The translations under genes were made by a program, and so were the position numbers. A stretch of DNA of 64,000 nt from an uncultured bacterium (GTDB lineage Bacteria; Bacillota; Clostridia; Oscillospirales; Ruminococcaceae): the NCBI GenBank assembly GCA_905214345.1, contig CAJMLV010000002.1, positions 51,273 through 115,272 on the forward strand, given 5' to 3'. Below, in pieces: positions 1 through 9,091 of this stretch. The notes beneath the pieces were generated by a model. The model worked only from the letters and a program-made list of their open reading frames with translations. It was not told the DNA's origin and searched no databases. Position 1 is the stretch's first letter. Each line of letters begins with the position of its first letter.

Positions 1-2
1 CG

Positions 3-1508
3 GCGGAATACTACGATTTCTGGTATACCCGCATCAACCCCGGTTACTATGAATATGTGGACCGCTCTGTGCAGAATATGGTGGATTCCGGCAAGGTGGT
101 GCAGCTGGAATATACCTGGAAACACCCTTTGCGCGGGGATGTGATGGTCCGCTGCACCGGTGTGCGTACCGCCGACGAAAACGGCTGCATCTGCCTGAAA
201 GGTTACCACCGCATTGTGGACGACGTGGAGCAGCGGCCCTATCTGCCGGCCGCCTGCGACCGGGACATTTTCGAGTTCAACGAGCTCACCGGCAATATTT
301 TCTTCCACACCCGGCGGGTGCTGCTTCAGGGCGAAGCCCAGCAGGAACAGCATTTCCCGCAGGGGTGGATCGAAAGCGGCCTGGTGCATCCTGCCTTTGC
401 CCAGGCCTTTACCGAAGCTTTTTCCCGCCTTCGCATGCGGGATGAACTGGGCCGGCTGCAGGTGCAGCTGCGGGGCAAGAGTGGCAACTATGAATGGTTC
501 CGCCTGACCCTGCAGCATCTGAGCCAGAAACTGCAGGACCTGGACACCATTCTGGTCATGGTGGAGCCTATGGGGGCCCAGCGGGACCAGGAAGTGGAAT
601 ACATGCGCATGCGCCGCTTCTATCAGGTGCTGTTGTCTGAAGCCATCGCCTATGCGGAGGTGGATCTGGATCGGGACGACCTGCAGGCGGCGGGCGGTGT
701 CTGGCACTGCCATGAGAAAGACTACCTGCATACCGGCCGGCACTTCTTCCAGGAACTGACCAAGGCGCTGGCCAACAGCTTGACCAAGGAGGAAATGCGG
801 GTCCTGCAGGAATACGGAAACGCCGCTGCCCGGGAAAAAATGTTTGCCGAAGGCAACCTGAACCACCGGTTCTACTATCGCCGCAACATCGGCAATGAAC
901 TGCACTGGGTGGAGCTGACCGTCTATCTCTTCCGGGAACAGATGTCCGGCAGTGTGTATGCCCTCCTGTACCTCAAGGATGTTAATGCCGAGAAGGAACG
1001 GGAACTGGCACAGCTGGATGCCGCTAACCGCGACCCTCTCACCGCCATCTACAACCGCTCCGCCTTTGAGCGGGAAATGACCCGCAGTATCATCGAATCC
1101 ACCGCCAGCCCCTGCGGGTATCTGCTCTTGCTGGACGTGGACGACTTCAAGCAGATCAACGATATGCACGGGCACATGGAAGGGGATACCATGCTGAAGA
1201 TGGTCTCTCACCAGCTGCTTCAGACCTTCCGCAAGGGGGATGTCATCGGCCGTATGGGCGGGGACGAATTTCTGGTATACATCCGGGGCAGCATCCCGCG
1301 GGAAAGCCTGGAACAGCGCCTGACCCACTTCCTGGAACAGCTGCGTACCAACTCCCACAACATGCTGACCTGCAGCATGGGCCTGACTCTGGTCACCAGC
1401 GAGCATTTCGACTACGCCCGTTCCCTCAGCCAGGCAGATACGGCCATGTACCACAGCAAGCGTCATGGCAAAAACAACTTCAGTTTCTTTGAAGACCTGA
1501 ATGTCTGA
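3..1508 (+). CDS. Diguanylate cyclase, GGDEF domain with upstream PAS-like sensor regions (5' partial)
   Basis: The reading frame is open from the window edge, so the N-terminus is missing. The C-terminal ~170 residues form a GGDEF domain: the intact GGDEF signature lies near position 1257, with substrate-side LLLLDVDDFKQIND upstream. An RKGD inhibitory-site motif (RxxD) sits exactly five residues before GGDEF, as in c-di-GMP-feedback-inhibited enzymes. The preceding ~320 residues look like two or three PAS-like sensor modules (repeated W.HC...YR.R and YALLYLKDVNAEKE patterns) and have no membrane segment in the visible part. Expected to make c-di-GMP from two GTP in the cytoplasm. The input signal cannot be read. 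No EAL or HD-GYP partner is visible nearby. Confidence 0.92.
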   Translation, partial: AEYYDFWYTRINPGYYEYVDRSVQNMVDSGKVVQLEYTWKHPLRGDVMVRCTGVRTADENGCICLKGYHRIVDDVEQRPYLPAACDRDIFEFNELTGNIFFHTRRVLLQGEAQQEQHFPQGWIESGLVHPAFAQAFTEAFSRLRMRDELGRLQVQLRGKSGNYEWFRLTLQHLSQKLQDLDTILVMVEPMGAQRDQEVEYMRMRRFYQVLLSEAIAYAEVDLDRDDLQAAGGVWHCHEKDYLHTGRHFFQELTKALANSLTKEEMRVLQEYGNAAAREKMFAEGNLNHRFYYRRNIGNELHWVELTVYLFREQMSGSVYALLYLKDVNAEKERELAQLDAANRDPLTAIYNRSAFEREMTRSIIESTASPCGYLLLLDVDDFKQINDMHGHMEGDTMLKMVSHQLLQTFRKGDVIGRMGGDEFLVYIRGSIPRESLEQRLTHFLEQLRTNSHNMLTCSMGLTLVTSEHFDYARSLSQADTAMYHSKRHGKNNFSFFEDLNV

Positions 1509-1542
1509 ACCGCTTTGCCAGGATTTTCCGTCCTGCTGCCGC

Positions 1543-1571
1543 TTGACATTTTTGCCGTCCGGCGCTACCAT
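1543..1571 (+). promoter_or_regulatory. Promoter of the MATE leader transcript
   Basis: TTGACA at 1543-1548 is a perfect -35 box. A 17-nt spacer leads to TACCAT (1566-1571, 4/6 match); an alternative TATAGGTATAAA lies slightly downstream. Transcription would begin around 1578-1583, just ahead of the leader hairpin and terminator. Confidence 0.6.
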
Positions 1572-1582
1572 ATAGGTATAAA

Positions 1583-1674
1583 CCGTCCCGCATGGACGGA
1601 TGTGGATTTTAGGTAGTAGGTTACTTTTCGCCACACGAACCTGCCTTTTGGGCAAGTGCGTGTGGCTTTTTTTT
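1583..1674 (+). promoter_or_regulatory. Candidate transcription attenuator with 6-codon leader ORF upstream of MATE gene
   Basis: Three elements lie in order. A 5' hairpin pairs CCGTCC (1583-1588) with GGACGG (1594-1599). A leader ORF, ATG at 1592 to TAG at 1612, encodes MDGCGF. A terminator pairs GCCACACG (1630-1637) with CGTGTGGC (1659-1666), has an inner TGCC/GGCA stem, and is followed by eight T residues (1667-1674). The AGGTT in the segment after the leader stop can pair with AACCT inside the terminator, giving a possible antiterminator. Such promoter-leader-terminator layouts precede many drug-resistance genes in Firmicutes and act by ribosome stalling. The inducer is unknown, and a ligand riboswitch is not excluded. 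Confidence 0.6.
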
Positions 1675-1713
1675 GTGCCTGTGTCCCGAAAATAAAGGAG
1701 AATACCCGAACCA

Positions 1714-3063
1714 ATGGAACAAACATTCATGAAACAAAGACCCGTTCTGCCCCTGGTGCTGTCCATGTCGCTGCCCATGGTGCTCTCCATGATGGTGTCG
1801 TCACTGTACAACATCGTGGACAGCTATTTTGTGGCCCGCATCAGTGAACAGGCCATGACCGCCCTTTCGCTGGTATTCCCGGTGCAGAACCTCATCAACG
1901 CGGTGACCATCGGCTTTGCCATCGGCATCAACGCCGTCATTTCCTACTATCTGGGCGCACGGGAAAACGATAAGGCCGACCGGGCCGCCACCCAGGGTAT
2001 GGCCTGCAATGCCCTGCACGGACTGGTGCTTACCGCCGTCTGCATTGCCGGTATGCCCGCCTTTTTGTCCTTCTTCACCACCGATACCCTGGTCATCGAC
2101 CTGGGGGTGCGGTATTCCCGTATTGCTTTCAGCTTTGCGGTGATCATCGCCCTGGCCATGTCCTTTGAAAAGATCTACCAGGCGGCGGGGCAGATGGTGC
2201 TGACCATGGTCAGCATGCTCTGCGGCTGTGTGGCCAACATCATCCTGGACCCCATTATGATTTTCGGACTGGGCCCGGTGCCCCGCATGGGTATTGAAGG
2301 CGCAGCCTGGGCTACCGGCATCGGCCAGGTGATCAGTCTGGTGCTGTATCTGGTGTTTTACACGGTACGCCCGCTGAATATCCGCATCTCTGCCAAGGCG
2401 CTGCGCCCCGACAGGCGTATCCTGAGCCGCTTGTACGCGGTGGGGGTGCCCGCCTCCCTCAACCTGGCGCTGCCCTCGCTGCTGATCTCTGCCCTCAATG
2501 TCATTCTGGCGGCTTACTCTCAGGTATACGTGCTGGTACTGGGTGTGTACTATAAGCTGCAGACCTTCCTGTATCTGCCCGCCAACGGCATAGTGCAGGG
2601 CATGCGACCCATCATCGGCTATAACTACGGCGCCGGGGAGCATGCCCGGGTACGCCGCATCTACCGGGTCACCCTGGCCCTGGCCGCCGCCATCATGGCG
2701 GTGGGCACTGTGCTCTGCCAGCTTATTCCCGAAGAACTCATCGGCCTGTTCTCTTCCAATGCCGAGACCATCGCCGCCGGCGGCACCGCCCTGCGCATCA
2801 TCAGTGTGGGCTTTCTGATCTCGGCGGTGTCGGTCATCTCCTCCGGCGCACTGGAAGGCCTTGGGATGGGCGGTGCATCGCTGATCATCTCGCTGATGCG
2901 TTACACGGTCTTTATCATCCCGGCGGCATTTGTGCTCAGCCGCTTCTGGCAGGCCAACGGCGTATGGCATGCGTTCTGGATCACCGAGGTGGTCACCGCA
3001 GTGGTGGCGTACCGTGTCTATCGCAAACGAACCGCGTCGGGTCCCCGAGGGTCCGAAATCTGA
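1714..3063 (+). CDS. MATE family multidrug/toxin efflux transporter
   Basis: A 449-residue, very hydrophobic protein with about 12 membrane segments arranged as two homologous halves, the usual size for MATE exporters. The N-terminus has the typical pattern PLVLSMSLPMVLSMMVSSLYN followed by IVDSYFVARIS. MATE proteins use Na+ or H+ gradients to export cationic drugs or metabolites across the cytoplasmic membrane. The ATG at 1714 is preceded by AAAGGAG, rather far away (about 13 nt); an in-frame ATG at 1729 is an alternative. Expression probably depends on the attenuator just upstream, and a strong terminator follows. Confidence 0.93.
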   Translation: MEQTFMKQRPVLPLVLSMSLPMVLSMMVSSLYNIVDSYFVARISEQAMTALSLVFPVQNLINAVTIGFAIGINAVISYYLGARENDKADRAATQGMACNALHGLVLTAVCIAGMPAFLSFFTTDTLVIDLGVRYSRIAFSFAVIIALAMSFEKIYQAAGQMVLTMVSMLCGCVANIILDPIMIFGLGPVPRMGIEGAAWATGIGQVISLVLYLVFYTVRPLNIRISAKALRPDRRILSRLYAVGVPASLNLALPSLLISALNVILAAYSQVYVLVLGVYYKLQTFLYLPANGIVQGMRPIIGYNYGAGEHARVRRIYRVTLALAAAIMAVGTVLCQLIPEELIGLFSSNAETIAAGGTALRIISVGFLISAVSVISSGALEGLGMGGASLIISLMRYTVFIIPAAFVLSRFWQANGVWHAFWITEVVTAVVAYRVYRKRTASGPRGSEI

Positions 3064-3086
3064 CCTCTAAAGAAAAAATATTGCAA

Positions 3087-3135
3087 AACGGACGGCGTCC
3101 TTCTGTCAGAACAGAGGGGGGACCGTCCGTTTTTT
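3087..3135 (+). terminator. Intrinsic terminator after MATE gene
   Basis: AACGGACGG (3087-3095) pairs with CCGTCCGTT (3123-3131), with an additional inner CTGT/ACAG stem, followed by a T tract through 3135. Confidence 0.9.
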
Positions 3136-3232
3136 GCGTGTGAACAAGAGATAAAAGATGTGGTAAAGATAACCAAAAGCAACAGAAAAAGTGCTGAAAA
3201 ATGGCGGAAAATTTTGAACAATTTTTCACGGC

Positions 3233-3261
3233 TTGTCAAATCGAATCGAAGCGAGTATAAT
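3233..3261 (+). promoter_or_regulatory. Strong sigma-A-like promoter for first LuxR-type regulator
   Basis: TTGTCA (3233-3238), a 17-nt spacer and a perfect TATAAT (3256-3261). Predicted transcription start is near 3268, leaving a leader of roughly 110 nt before the ATG at 3380. Confidence 0.85.
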
Positions 3262-3379
3262 AAAAGTGTACGCAGGTCCGAATACTATACGGAAAGACGT
3301 CGGAAACCCTTCGGCTATAACAGGAAAGTGTACGGAACGCCGAACAGGTTTGTGTGACGATGTAACGGGAGGAGCCGGA

Positions 3380-4588
3380 ATGGAGTACATAACGGTGCGG
3401 CAGTTTGCCGAGAAGTGGGGAATATCTGAACGCCGGGTACAGAAGTACTGTGCGGCGGGGCGCATACCGGGTGCTCGGAAGTTTGGCGTCTCCTGGGAGA
3501 TACCGGCCGACGTGGAAAAGCCGGAAGATCCCCGCAGACAAAGGGGGGAGGCAGCCCCTGAACCGGCAGCAAAACGGGAACCCGCCCTGGAAGGTGCGGG
3601 GCTGATGCCGCTGCTCAACACTCCCTTTCAGCCTGGGCACTGCCTGGAAACCATCCGCGCCATGCCGGACGGGCCACGCAAGGATATTGCTTGGGCGGAA
3701 TACCATTATTTCAGCGGCCAGGCGGAGCAGGCCGTGCGGGAAGTGGAACTGCATCTTGCAGACAAGGATATGGAGGTACGCCTTTCCGCCTGCCTGATTT
3801 ACGCATATGCCAATCTTTCGCTGGGGCAGATTCAGCGGGCCAGCTACACTCTGAACGAGCTGAACCGGACTCTGGACGCTACCGACAGCACGAATTCCCT
3901 GCAGCTGATGGCGGCCAAAGGCTTTGCGGCCAGTGCAGCGGCAGTGCTGCTGCACCTGCCTCTGCCTGAAAATTTGCCGCCGGTCGAAGAATGTCTGCCG
4001 TTGCTGCCGCCGGGTCTGCGGGCTTTTTCCATGTATGTGCATGCCCATTACATCTACCTGCAGGGAGATTATGCCAAAAGCCTGGGTGTGGTGGAAGCGA
4101 CCCTGGCCATGCAGAATAAAGTGTACCCGATACCCTCCATTTACCTGCATCTGGTGGCTGTGATGGACAATATGAGCCTGCGCCGACCGGAGGAAGCCCA
4201 GGCCCATCTGCTGGCGGCCTGGGACCTGGCCCGCCCCGACGATCTCATCGAAGGATTCGGGGAACATCACGGCCTGCTGGGCGGCATGCTGGAGGCCGTC
4301 ATCAAGAAGGACTGGCCGGAGGATTTCAAGCGGATCATTGAGATCACCTACCGATTTTCGGCGGGGTGGCGGCGCATCCATAACCCCGCCACCGGCCACG
4401 ACGTGGCGGACAACCTGACCACCACCGAATTTGCCGTGGCCATGCTGGCTGCCCGGGGCTGGACCAACCAGGAGATCGCCGAGCACATGAATATCTCTCC
4501 CAACACAGTCAAGCATTACATTTCCCTGGTGCTGCAAAAACTTGATGTCAGCCAGCGTCAGGACCTCAGACAGTTTATGCTGCAATAA
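3380..4588 (+). CDS. LuxR-family regulator with an additional N-terminal DNA-binding-like domain
   Basis: 402 residues from the ATG at 3380, which follows GGGAGGAG at good distance; longer upstream frames start inside the promoter and are unlikely. Residues 1-50 (TVRQFAEKWGISERRVQKYC...GRIPGARKFG..W.IP) look like an excisionase/MerR-type winged helix. The middle is an all-helical TPR-like region. The last ~60 residues form a LuxR/GerE helix-turn-helix (LAARGWTNQEIAEHMNISP, then NTVKHYISLVLQKL). It is a cytoplasmic transcription regulator with potentially two DNA-contacting ends. It sits two genes upstream of the CIS block and is a candidate controller of it, by position only. Confidence 0.85.
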   Translation: MEYITVRQFAEKWGISERRVQKYCAAGRIPGARKFGVSWEIPADVEKPEDPRRQRGEAAPEPAAKREPALEGAGLMPLLNTPFQPGHCLETIRAMPDGPRKDIAWAEYHYFSGQAEQAVREVELHLADKDMEVRLSACLIYAYANLSLGQIQRASYTLNELNRTLDATDSTNSLQLMAAKGFAASAAAVLLHLPLPENLPPVEECLPLLPPGLRAFSMYVHAHYIYLQGDYAKSLGVVEATLAMQNKVYPIPSIYLHLVAVMDNMSLRRPEEAQAHLLAAWDLARPDDLIEGFGEHHGLLGGMLEAVIKKDWPEDFKRIIEITYRFSAGWRRIHNPATGHDVADNLTTTEFAVAMLAARGWTNQEIAEHMNISPNTVKHYISLVLQKLDVSQRQDLRQFMLQ

Positions 4589-4591
4589 GAA

Positions 4592-4621
4592 AACGGCTCC
4601 TGCTTTCGGGAGCCGTTTTTT
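4592..4621 (+). terminator. Intrinsic terminator after first LuxR-type regulator
   Basis: AACGGCTCC (4592-4600) pairs with GGAGCCGTT (4609-4617) across a short loop, then T4616-T4621. Confidence 0.9.
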
Positions 4622-4807
4622 GTTGCCGCGCAATCCTCTTTCGAGGGAGTGCGCGGTATTTTTTTACCCGTTTCGGGGGCCGTTTCGAGCTAGGCCGCCG
4701 GGGTAATACCCTGCCCGTTTTGCCCCCCTTCACGGGTGATGGCAAAAAAATTCATTTATGATATATTGGAAAAAAATAGCCTTTTGCAAAAAAGTATATA
4801 TTTTTGA

Positions 4808-4840
4808 GGATGCCGCTGTAATTTTTTTGCAGCGGCATCC
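4808..4840 (+). promoter_or_regulatory. Perfect 11-bp hairpin in the leader of the second LuxR-type gene
   Basis: The 4622-4874 gap is AT-rich and has no clear -35/-10 pair. It holds a perfect inverted repeat, GGATGCCGCTG (4808-4818) and CAGCGGCATCC (4830-4840), around an 11-nt T-rich loop. The T run is in the loop and not after the stem, so this is not a typical terminator. It ends about 22 nt before the AAGGAGG ribosome site and may be an operator or an mRNA structure. Confidence 0.5.
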
Positions 4841-4874
4841 GCAGCCATGGTGCACACAAGCAAGGAGGAACGAT

Positions 4875-6368
4875 ATGGCTAACCCCGATATAACTCTGGA
4901 AGTTATGGAGGAACATATTCGTCAGGAAGAATGGAATGATGCGGCCGCGATTCTGGAACAGACCGATGTACAGCGTCTGCCCTGGAACCAGAGGGAGAAG
5001 GCCATCCGGCTGTTTTCTCTTCTGCCGGAGGAACTGCGGCTGACCCGCCCGCTTTTGTGTGCGCGCAGGATTCAGCTGGCAGCCGGGCTGGGAGACCGGG
5101 AGCAGATGCGCAAAGGTTTTGCGGCGCTGACCTTTGTGCGGGAACACAGCCGGGAAAATACCCCCGAACGCCAGAAGGTGGAAAATCTGCTGAGCACGGC
5201 CTGCCTGCTCAAACGGGGAACCGACAACGCCCAGATGCTGCTGACTTTGTCGGTCTTGTATAACGAACTGCACGGTGCGGTGCCCCAGTTGGTCTTCAGT
5301 GCCACCGGCGGGCGGCCCAGCGTGCTGAACGGTGCCAAGGACCTGTCCCAGTGGGGACGCAACTGGCGGGCAGTCAGCAGCATTGTGCGGCCCATGCTGG
5401 GCGCCCTGCTGCCTTTTGGCGGAGAGGGAGCGGCAGCCGCCGCCTGTGCGGAATTGCTGTATCTGAAGAACGACATCAACAACGCTGCTCTGCAGGTGGT
5501 AGGGGCCAAAAATGCACCCGATCCCGAGATCCGGTTTGCCGGTCTTGCCCTGACGGTCTGGCTGCACCGTCTGGACCCGGCGGCCAAACCGCCGGAGGAA
5601 CTGGCCGAAAGACTGCTGGCGACGCTGGAAAAAGAAGATGCCTCCTGGCTGATCCCCAACGCCGAAGCACTGATCACCCGGCTGGACATCAGCCGGGGGC
5701 GGGTGGAAAAGGCGGAACAGTGGGCTGCCCGGTACGAGGGGGCCGAACTGGACCACTGCTGCCCCGACAATGCCTATGTGCTGCAGACCAAAGCGCAGGT
5801 CTATCTGGCGCTGGGCCGGTTCAGAGAAGCCGCCATGCTTACCGAGGAACTGCTGCACATGATCGAAGGGGACTGCCGCCCCATCGACCGCATCGAATAT
5901 CTGCTGGACGGGGCACTGGCCTGCGAGCGGATGGGCGATGCAGCCACCGCACTGGACAAGGTACGGCAGGCCCTGACCCTGGCTTATCCTTATGGCTATG
6001 TACGGCTGTTTGCGGACCGGGGGGCTCCCATGCTTTCGCTGCTGGACCGCTGTGCCAAGGAGTGTGACCTGCCCGAAGAGCAGATCTCCTTCTGGCGCAA
6101 ATGTGTGGAAGCCGCCCGTCAGATGTCTTTGCATTGCCCCGCGCTGTATGCTCCGGTCGCCAAGGAAGAAAACACCACCGAGCTGACCCGTACCGAGGTA
6201 CAGGTGCTGCACCTGCTGGCACAGGGAAAGACCAACCGGGACATCTGCGAGAGTATGGGATTCAAGCTGCCCACAGCCAAATTCCACATCCACAACCTGT
6301 GCGATAAACTGGGCGTTGCAAACCGTACCGCCGCCGTGGCGGAAGCCCAAAAACAGGGGATTTTGTGA
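4875..6368 (+). CDS. LuxR-family transcriptional regulator with MalT-like TPR region
   Basis: 497 residues from the ATG at 4875, placed 6 nt after a perfect AAGGAGG (4862-4868). Residues ~1-430 are helical repeats of the TPR/MalT type (for example LYLKNDINNAALQVVGAKN and LQTKAQVYLALGRFREAAML). Residues ~435-497 form a GerE/LuxR DNA-binding domain with the pattern LTRTEVQVLHLLAQGKTNRD, then ICESMGF and HIHNLCDKLGV. No P-loop ATPase domain is present, unlike full-length MalT. It is the last gene before the CIS block and may be its activator; the promoter-like region after it has a poor -35, which fits activator dependence. The target is inferred, not shown. Confidence 0.85.
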   Translation: MANPDITLEVMEEHIRQEEWNDAAAILEQTDVQRLPWNQREKAIRLFSLLPEELRLTRPLLCARRIQLAAGLGDREQMRKGFAALTFVREHSRENTPERQKVENLLSTACLLKRGTDNAQMLLTLSVLYNELHGAVPQLVFSATGGRPSVLNGAKDLSQWGRNWRAVSSIVRPMLGALLPFGGEGAAAAACAELLYLKNDINNAALQVVGAKNAPDPEIRFAGLALTVWLHRLDPAAKPPEELAERLLATLEKEDASWLIPNAEALITRLDISRGRVEKAEQWAARYEGAELDHCCPDNAYVLQTKAQVYLALGRFREAAMLTEELLHMIEGDCRPIDRIEYLLDGALACERMGDAATALDKVRQALTLAYPYGYVRLFADRGAPMLSLLDRCAKECDLPEEQISFWRKCVEAARQMSLHCPALYAPVAKEENTTELTRTEVQVLHLLAQGKTNRDICESMGFKLPTAKFHIHNLCDKLGVANRTAAVAEAQKQGIL

Positions 6369-6433
6369 AAGAAAGATGGTGAAATTGCGAAAACCTATAC
6401 TTTTGGCTAGTTACGGGTCGTTGTCGGTTTTTG

Positions 6434-6439
6434 TAGAAT
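6434..6439 (+). promoter_or_regulatory. Candidate -10 element at the head of the CIS block
   Basis: TAGAAT at 6434-6439, 33 nt before the first CIS-block ORF. The sequence 17 nt upstream (TTACGG) is a poor -35 box. No terminator separates this point from the next ~35 kb of same-strand genes. A weak -35 is compatible with activation by one of the upstream LuxR-type proteins. Confidence 0.3.
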
Positions 6440-6471
6440 GGAGAAAATGAGCGGAACAGGGGGCTTTGCCG

Positions 6472-7299
6472 ATGCAGAAGGAAATGAGCGAGCAGAGCCG
6501 CAGGGAAACGTCGGCCCGGTTGACCGCGCCCCAGCACCTTGTGACCACCCGTTTTGAAAAGCATCAGAAGATCGAAGGCTACGAGCAGGACAGGGCGGTG
6601 CCGGAATTTTACGGCTGTGACAGGTTGTGGAAGATGGATACCCTGTACGGGCGCATCCAGATGGGCTACCATCCGGGGCGCGGCCAGAGTTTTATTTTTG
6701 CCAATATCAAGACTTCGATTTTTGATACGGCGCCTTCCGCCTATCAGCACCGGATGAAAGAGACCCAGCAGATGCGGGCCCTGAAGACCGGCACCCAGAA
6801 CCAGGCGTACAGTTCCCGCCGCTGGAATAACAGCGCTGTCCTGCTGTACAAGGCCGAAAACAAACCCTGGTCGGAACAGTCCATTGCGCCGTATCTGCGG
6901 CGGGTCAATCTGGAAACCCTGCGCAAGACCATGCCCTTCCTGGACAGGAGTGAGGCGGGCCAGCGGGAGGAAAACCGGGAGGAAAAGAAGCGCCTGGAGC
7001 AGCAGGTCCGTCAAAGCCTGTGGGAAGGAAATGACCGGCGCACCGCCGAGCTTCGCCTGCAGGAACGGGAACTTTCCCGGGAACAGGACGCCCTGAGTGC
7101 GCTGCTCATCCGCAAACAGACCCAGAGCCAACTGTTTTTCCGCAAGATCAACATAGCGTTCGATCTGCAAAAAGCAAAAATGTTCGATTACTACCGCCGT
7201 ATGCGGAACCGCCGCATGCAGCACGCAGACGAGATGCAGGCTGCGGCGGGAACGGAGGAAACGACGCCGAATGTCCAGAACGAACGCCGTGACAACTGA
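6472..7299 (+). CDS. Unknown basic coiled-coil protein, first gene of CIS block
   Basis: 275 residues from the ATG at 6472, preceded by AGGGGG at about 9 nt; TTG at 6466 and ATG at 6484 are alternatives. I do not recognise a family. The N-terminal half is rich in aromatic and basic residues (YGCDRLWKMDTLYGRIQMGY). Residues ~160-250 are strongly charged Glu/Arg/Gln and should form a long coiled coil (QREENREEKKRLEQQVRQSL). There is no signal peptide or membrane segment. Its end overlaps the start of the next AAA+ gene by 29 nt, so the two are probably translationally coupled and may function together. Confidence 0.6.
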   Translation: MQKEMSEQSRRETSARLTAPQHLVTTRFEKHQKIEGYEQDRAVPEFYGCDRLWKMDTLYGRIQMGYHPGRGQSFIFANIKTSIFDTAPSAYQHRMKETQQMRALKTGTQNQAYSSRRWNNSAVLLYKAENKPWSEQSIAPYLRRVNLETLRKTMPFLDRSEAGQREENREEKKRLEQQVRQSLWEGNDRRTAELRLQERELSREQDALSALLIRKQTQSQLFFRKINIAFDLQKAKMFDYYRRMRNRRMQHADEMQAAAGTEETTPNVQNERRDN

Positions 7300-9091
7300 A
7301 CAATACATGGAAGCTGTCTGTGCCGCCGGCCGTGCCGCGCAAAAGGGGGACGCTTCCGCCGAGTTGCGCGCTCTGGCCGTTTTGGAACAGGGCGCGCAGT
7401 GCTTTTTGCCCGCGGCCCATCTGCGGGATGCCTGCAGCCTCTCTCCGGCGGAGACCCTGCTGCTGTATCTGTGCGCCGCCCGTCTGGCCGACGGCCAGAC
7501 GCTGCCCGGCAGGGCCGAAGCAGTCTCTCTGCTGGCCCGGTTCGGCCGTGACCCCTGGCAGGGGGTGTCCCCGCTGTTCACGCCGGGAGCTGAGGGCGGA
7601 TGCCTGCATCCGGCAGCAGTGGATTTTCTGCTGCAGCGCTCTCCCCGCCTGGCACCCGGCGCTCGCCTGATTGTGCCGGAAGAGGGAAATCTGTACCATT
7701 CCCGTGGGGAACTGGACCGGATGGAACGCTTTCTGGAAGGTCTGGCCGACCGGCCTGTGCCGCAGCCGGCAGCTGTGGTTCTGTGCGGAGCAACAGGTAC
7801 CGGGCGTCGCTTTCTGCTGGAGCAGCTGGCGGCCCGGCAGGGCTTTTCTCTGCTGCTGCTGGAACATCCCCAGGCGGTGGATGCCGTGGACCTGGAAATG
7901 TTCAGCCGCATCTACAATGCGATTCCCTGTGCGGTAAATGCCGAAACTGCCTGGCCGGAACTGGCGGACCTGCCCCTGGTGTTCTACACCGCCTCTGAAG
8001 AGGGGCTGGCAGGCGGCATGCCCGCACAAACCGTTCTTTTCTGCGCCGTGCAGCCCATGACCGCAGCCGAAAGCGTTTGCGCCGTCCGGGATATGTGCGG
8101 TTCTTCCGCCGCTGCCGTGTGGGCCCAGGCTGCTCGGGTCTGCCGCCCTACCGTGGGGCGGCTGCTGGCTGCCTGTGCCAGAGCCCGGGCCGAAAAGCTC
8201 TGCGGCCGGGATGCGGCGGAAGCTTTCCTGGCGGCATTGCGGGAGGAAAACAGTGCCGCGCTGCGGGTGGGGGCCCAAAAGCTGGTCACCGGCCACCGAT
8301 TTGGGGACCTGGTGGTATCTCCGGGGGCGGAAAGGCAGCTGCGGGAGATCTGTGCGTTTGCCCGTGCCCGTTCCACCGTCTACGGTGAATGGGGATTCGG
8401 AAAAAAATCCAGCTCCGGCCAGGGCGTTACGGCGCTGTTCTATGGCGCTTCCGGCACCGGCAAGACCATGGCCGCCGGGGTGGTGGCCAATGAACTGGGG
8501 CTGGAACTGTATCGGGTGGATCTGTCCCAGCTGATCAGCAAATATATCGGCGAGACCCAGAAAAACATCGGCCGCATCTTTGACGCCGCCCGGCGGGGCG
8601 ACTGCGTGCTTTTCTTTGACGAGGCGGACGCTCTGTTTGCCCGGCGCACCGATGCCACGGACGCGCAGGACCGCTATTCCAATGCCGAGATCGCCTATCT
8701 GCTGCAGCGCACAGAACAGTATGACGGCATCATTCTGATGGCCACCAACCTGCTGCAGAATTTTGATGAAGCTTTCCGCCGCCGCATCGGATTTATGATC
8801 CACTTTACCATGCCCGACCGGGAACAGCGGCTGCGGTTGTGGCAGGCGGCTTTTCCGCCGCAGACGCCGGTGGAAACACTCGACTGTGAACTGTTGGCTG
8901 AGCAGCTGGAACTGTCCGGTGCGGGGATCCGCTCCTGTGCTGTGCAGGCGGCCTGCCTGGCAGCGGCGGAAAACGGTCCGGTCACCATGGACCGGGTACT
9001 CCGTGCCGCACGCCGGGAATACGCGAAAGAGGGGAAAGCCTTTTCCCCCAGACTTGATGTGATGTATCCGCAGGAAGGGAGGATGCAGTGA
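7271..9091 (+). CDS. AAA+ ATPase, CIS-associated (Pvc15-like), first of two
   Basis: 606 residues. An N-terminal helical region is followed by a degenerate P-loop (GATGTGRR, ~residue 173) and then a canonical AAA+ module: Walker A GASGTGKT (~391), Walker B CVLFFDEADALF (~446), sensor-1 ILMATN and arginine-finger-like FRRRIGF. The same plan, a decayed first AAA domain and an active second, occurs in the other ATPase at 44588. Pvc15/Afp15-type ATPases are thought to help assemble CIS particles or load cargo. Start ATG at 7271 follows GGAGG. It overlaps both neighbours, sharing TGATG with the next gene. Confidence 0.88.
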   Translation: MSRTNAVTTEQYMEAVCAAGRAAQKGDASAELRALAVLEQGAQCFLPAAHLRDACSLSPAETLLLYLCAARLADGQTLPGRAEAVSLLARFGRDPWQGVSPLFTPGAEGGCLHPAAVDFLLQRSPRLAPGARLIVPEEGNLYHSRGELDRMERFLEGLADRPVPQPAAVVLCGATGTGRRFLLEQLAARQGFSLLLLEHPQAVDAVDLEMFSRIYNAIPCAVNAETAWPELADLPLVFYTASEEGLAGGMPAQTVLFCAVQPMTAAESVCAVRDMCGSSAAAVWAQAARVCRPTVGRLLAACARARAEKLCGRDAAEAFLAALREENSAALRVGAQKLVTGHRFGDLVVSPGAERQLREICAFARARSTVYGEWGFGKKSSSGQGVTALFYGASGTGKTMAAGVVANELGLELYRVDLSQLISKYIGETQKNIGRIFDAARRGDCVLFFDEADALFARRTDATDAQDRYSNAEIAYLLQRTEQYDGIILMATNLLQNFDEAFRRRIGFMIHFTMPDREQRLRLWQAAFPPQTPVETLDCELLAEQLELSGAGIRSCAVQAACLAAAENGPVTMDRVLRAARREYAKEGKAFSPRLDVMYPQEGRMQ

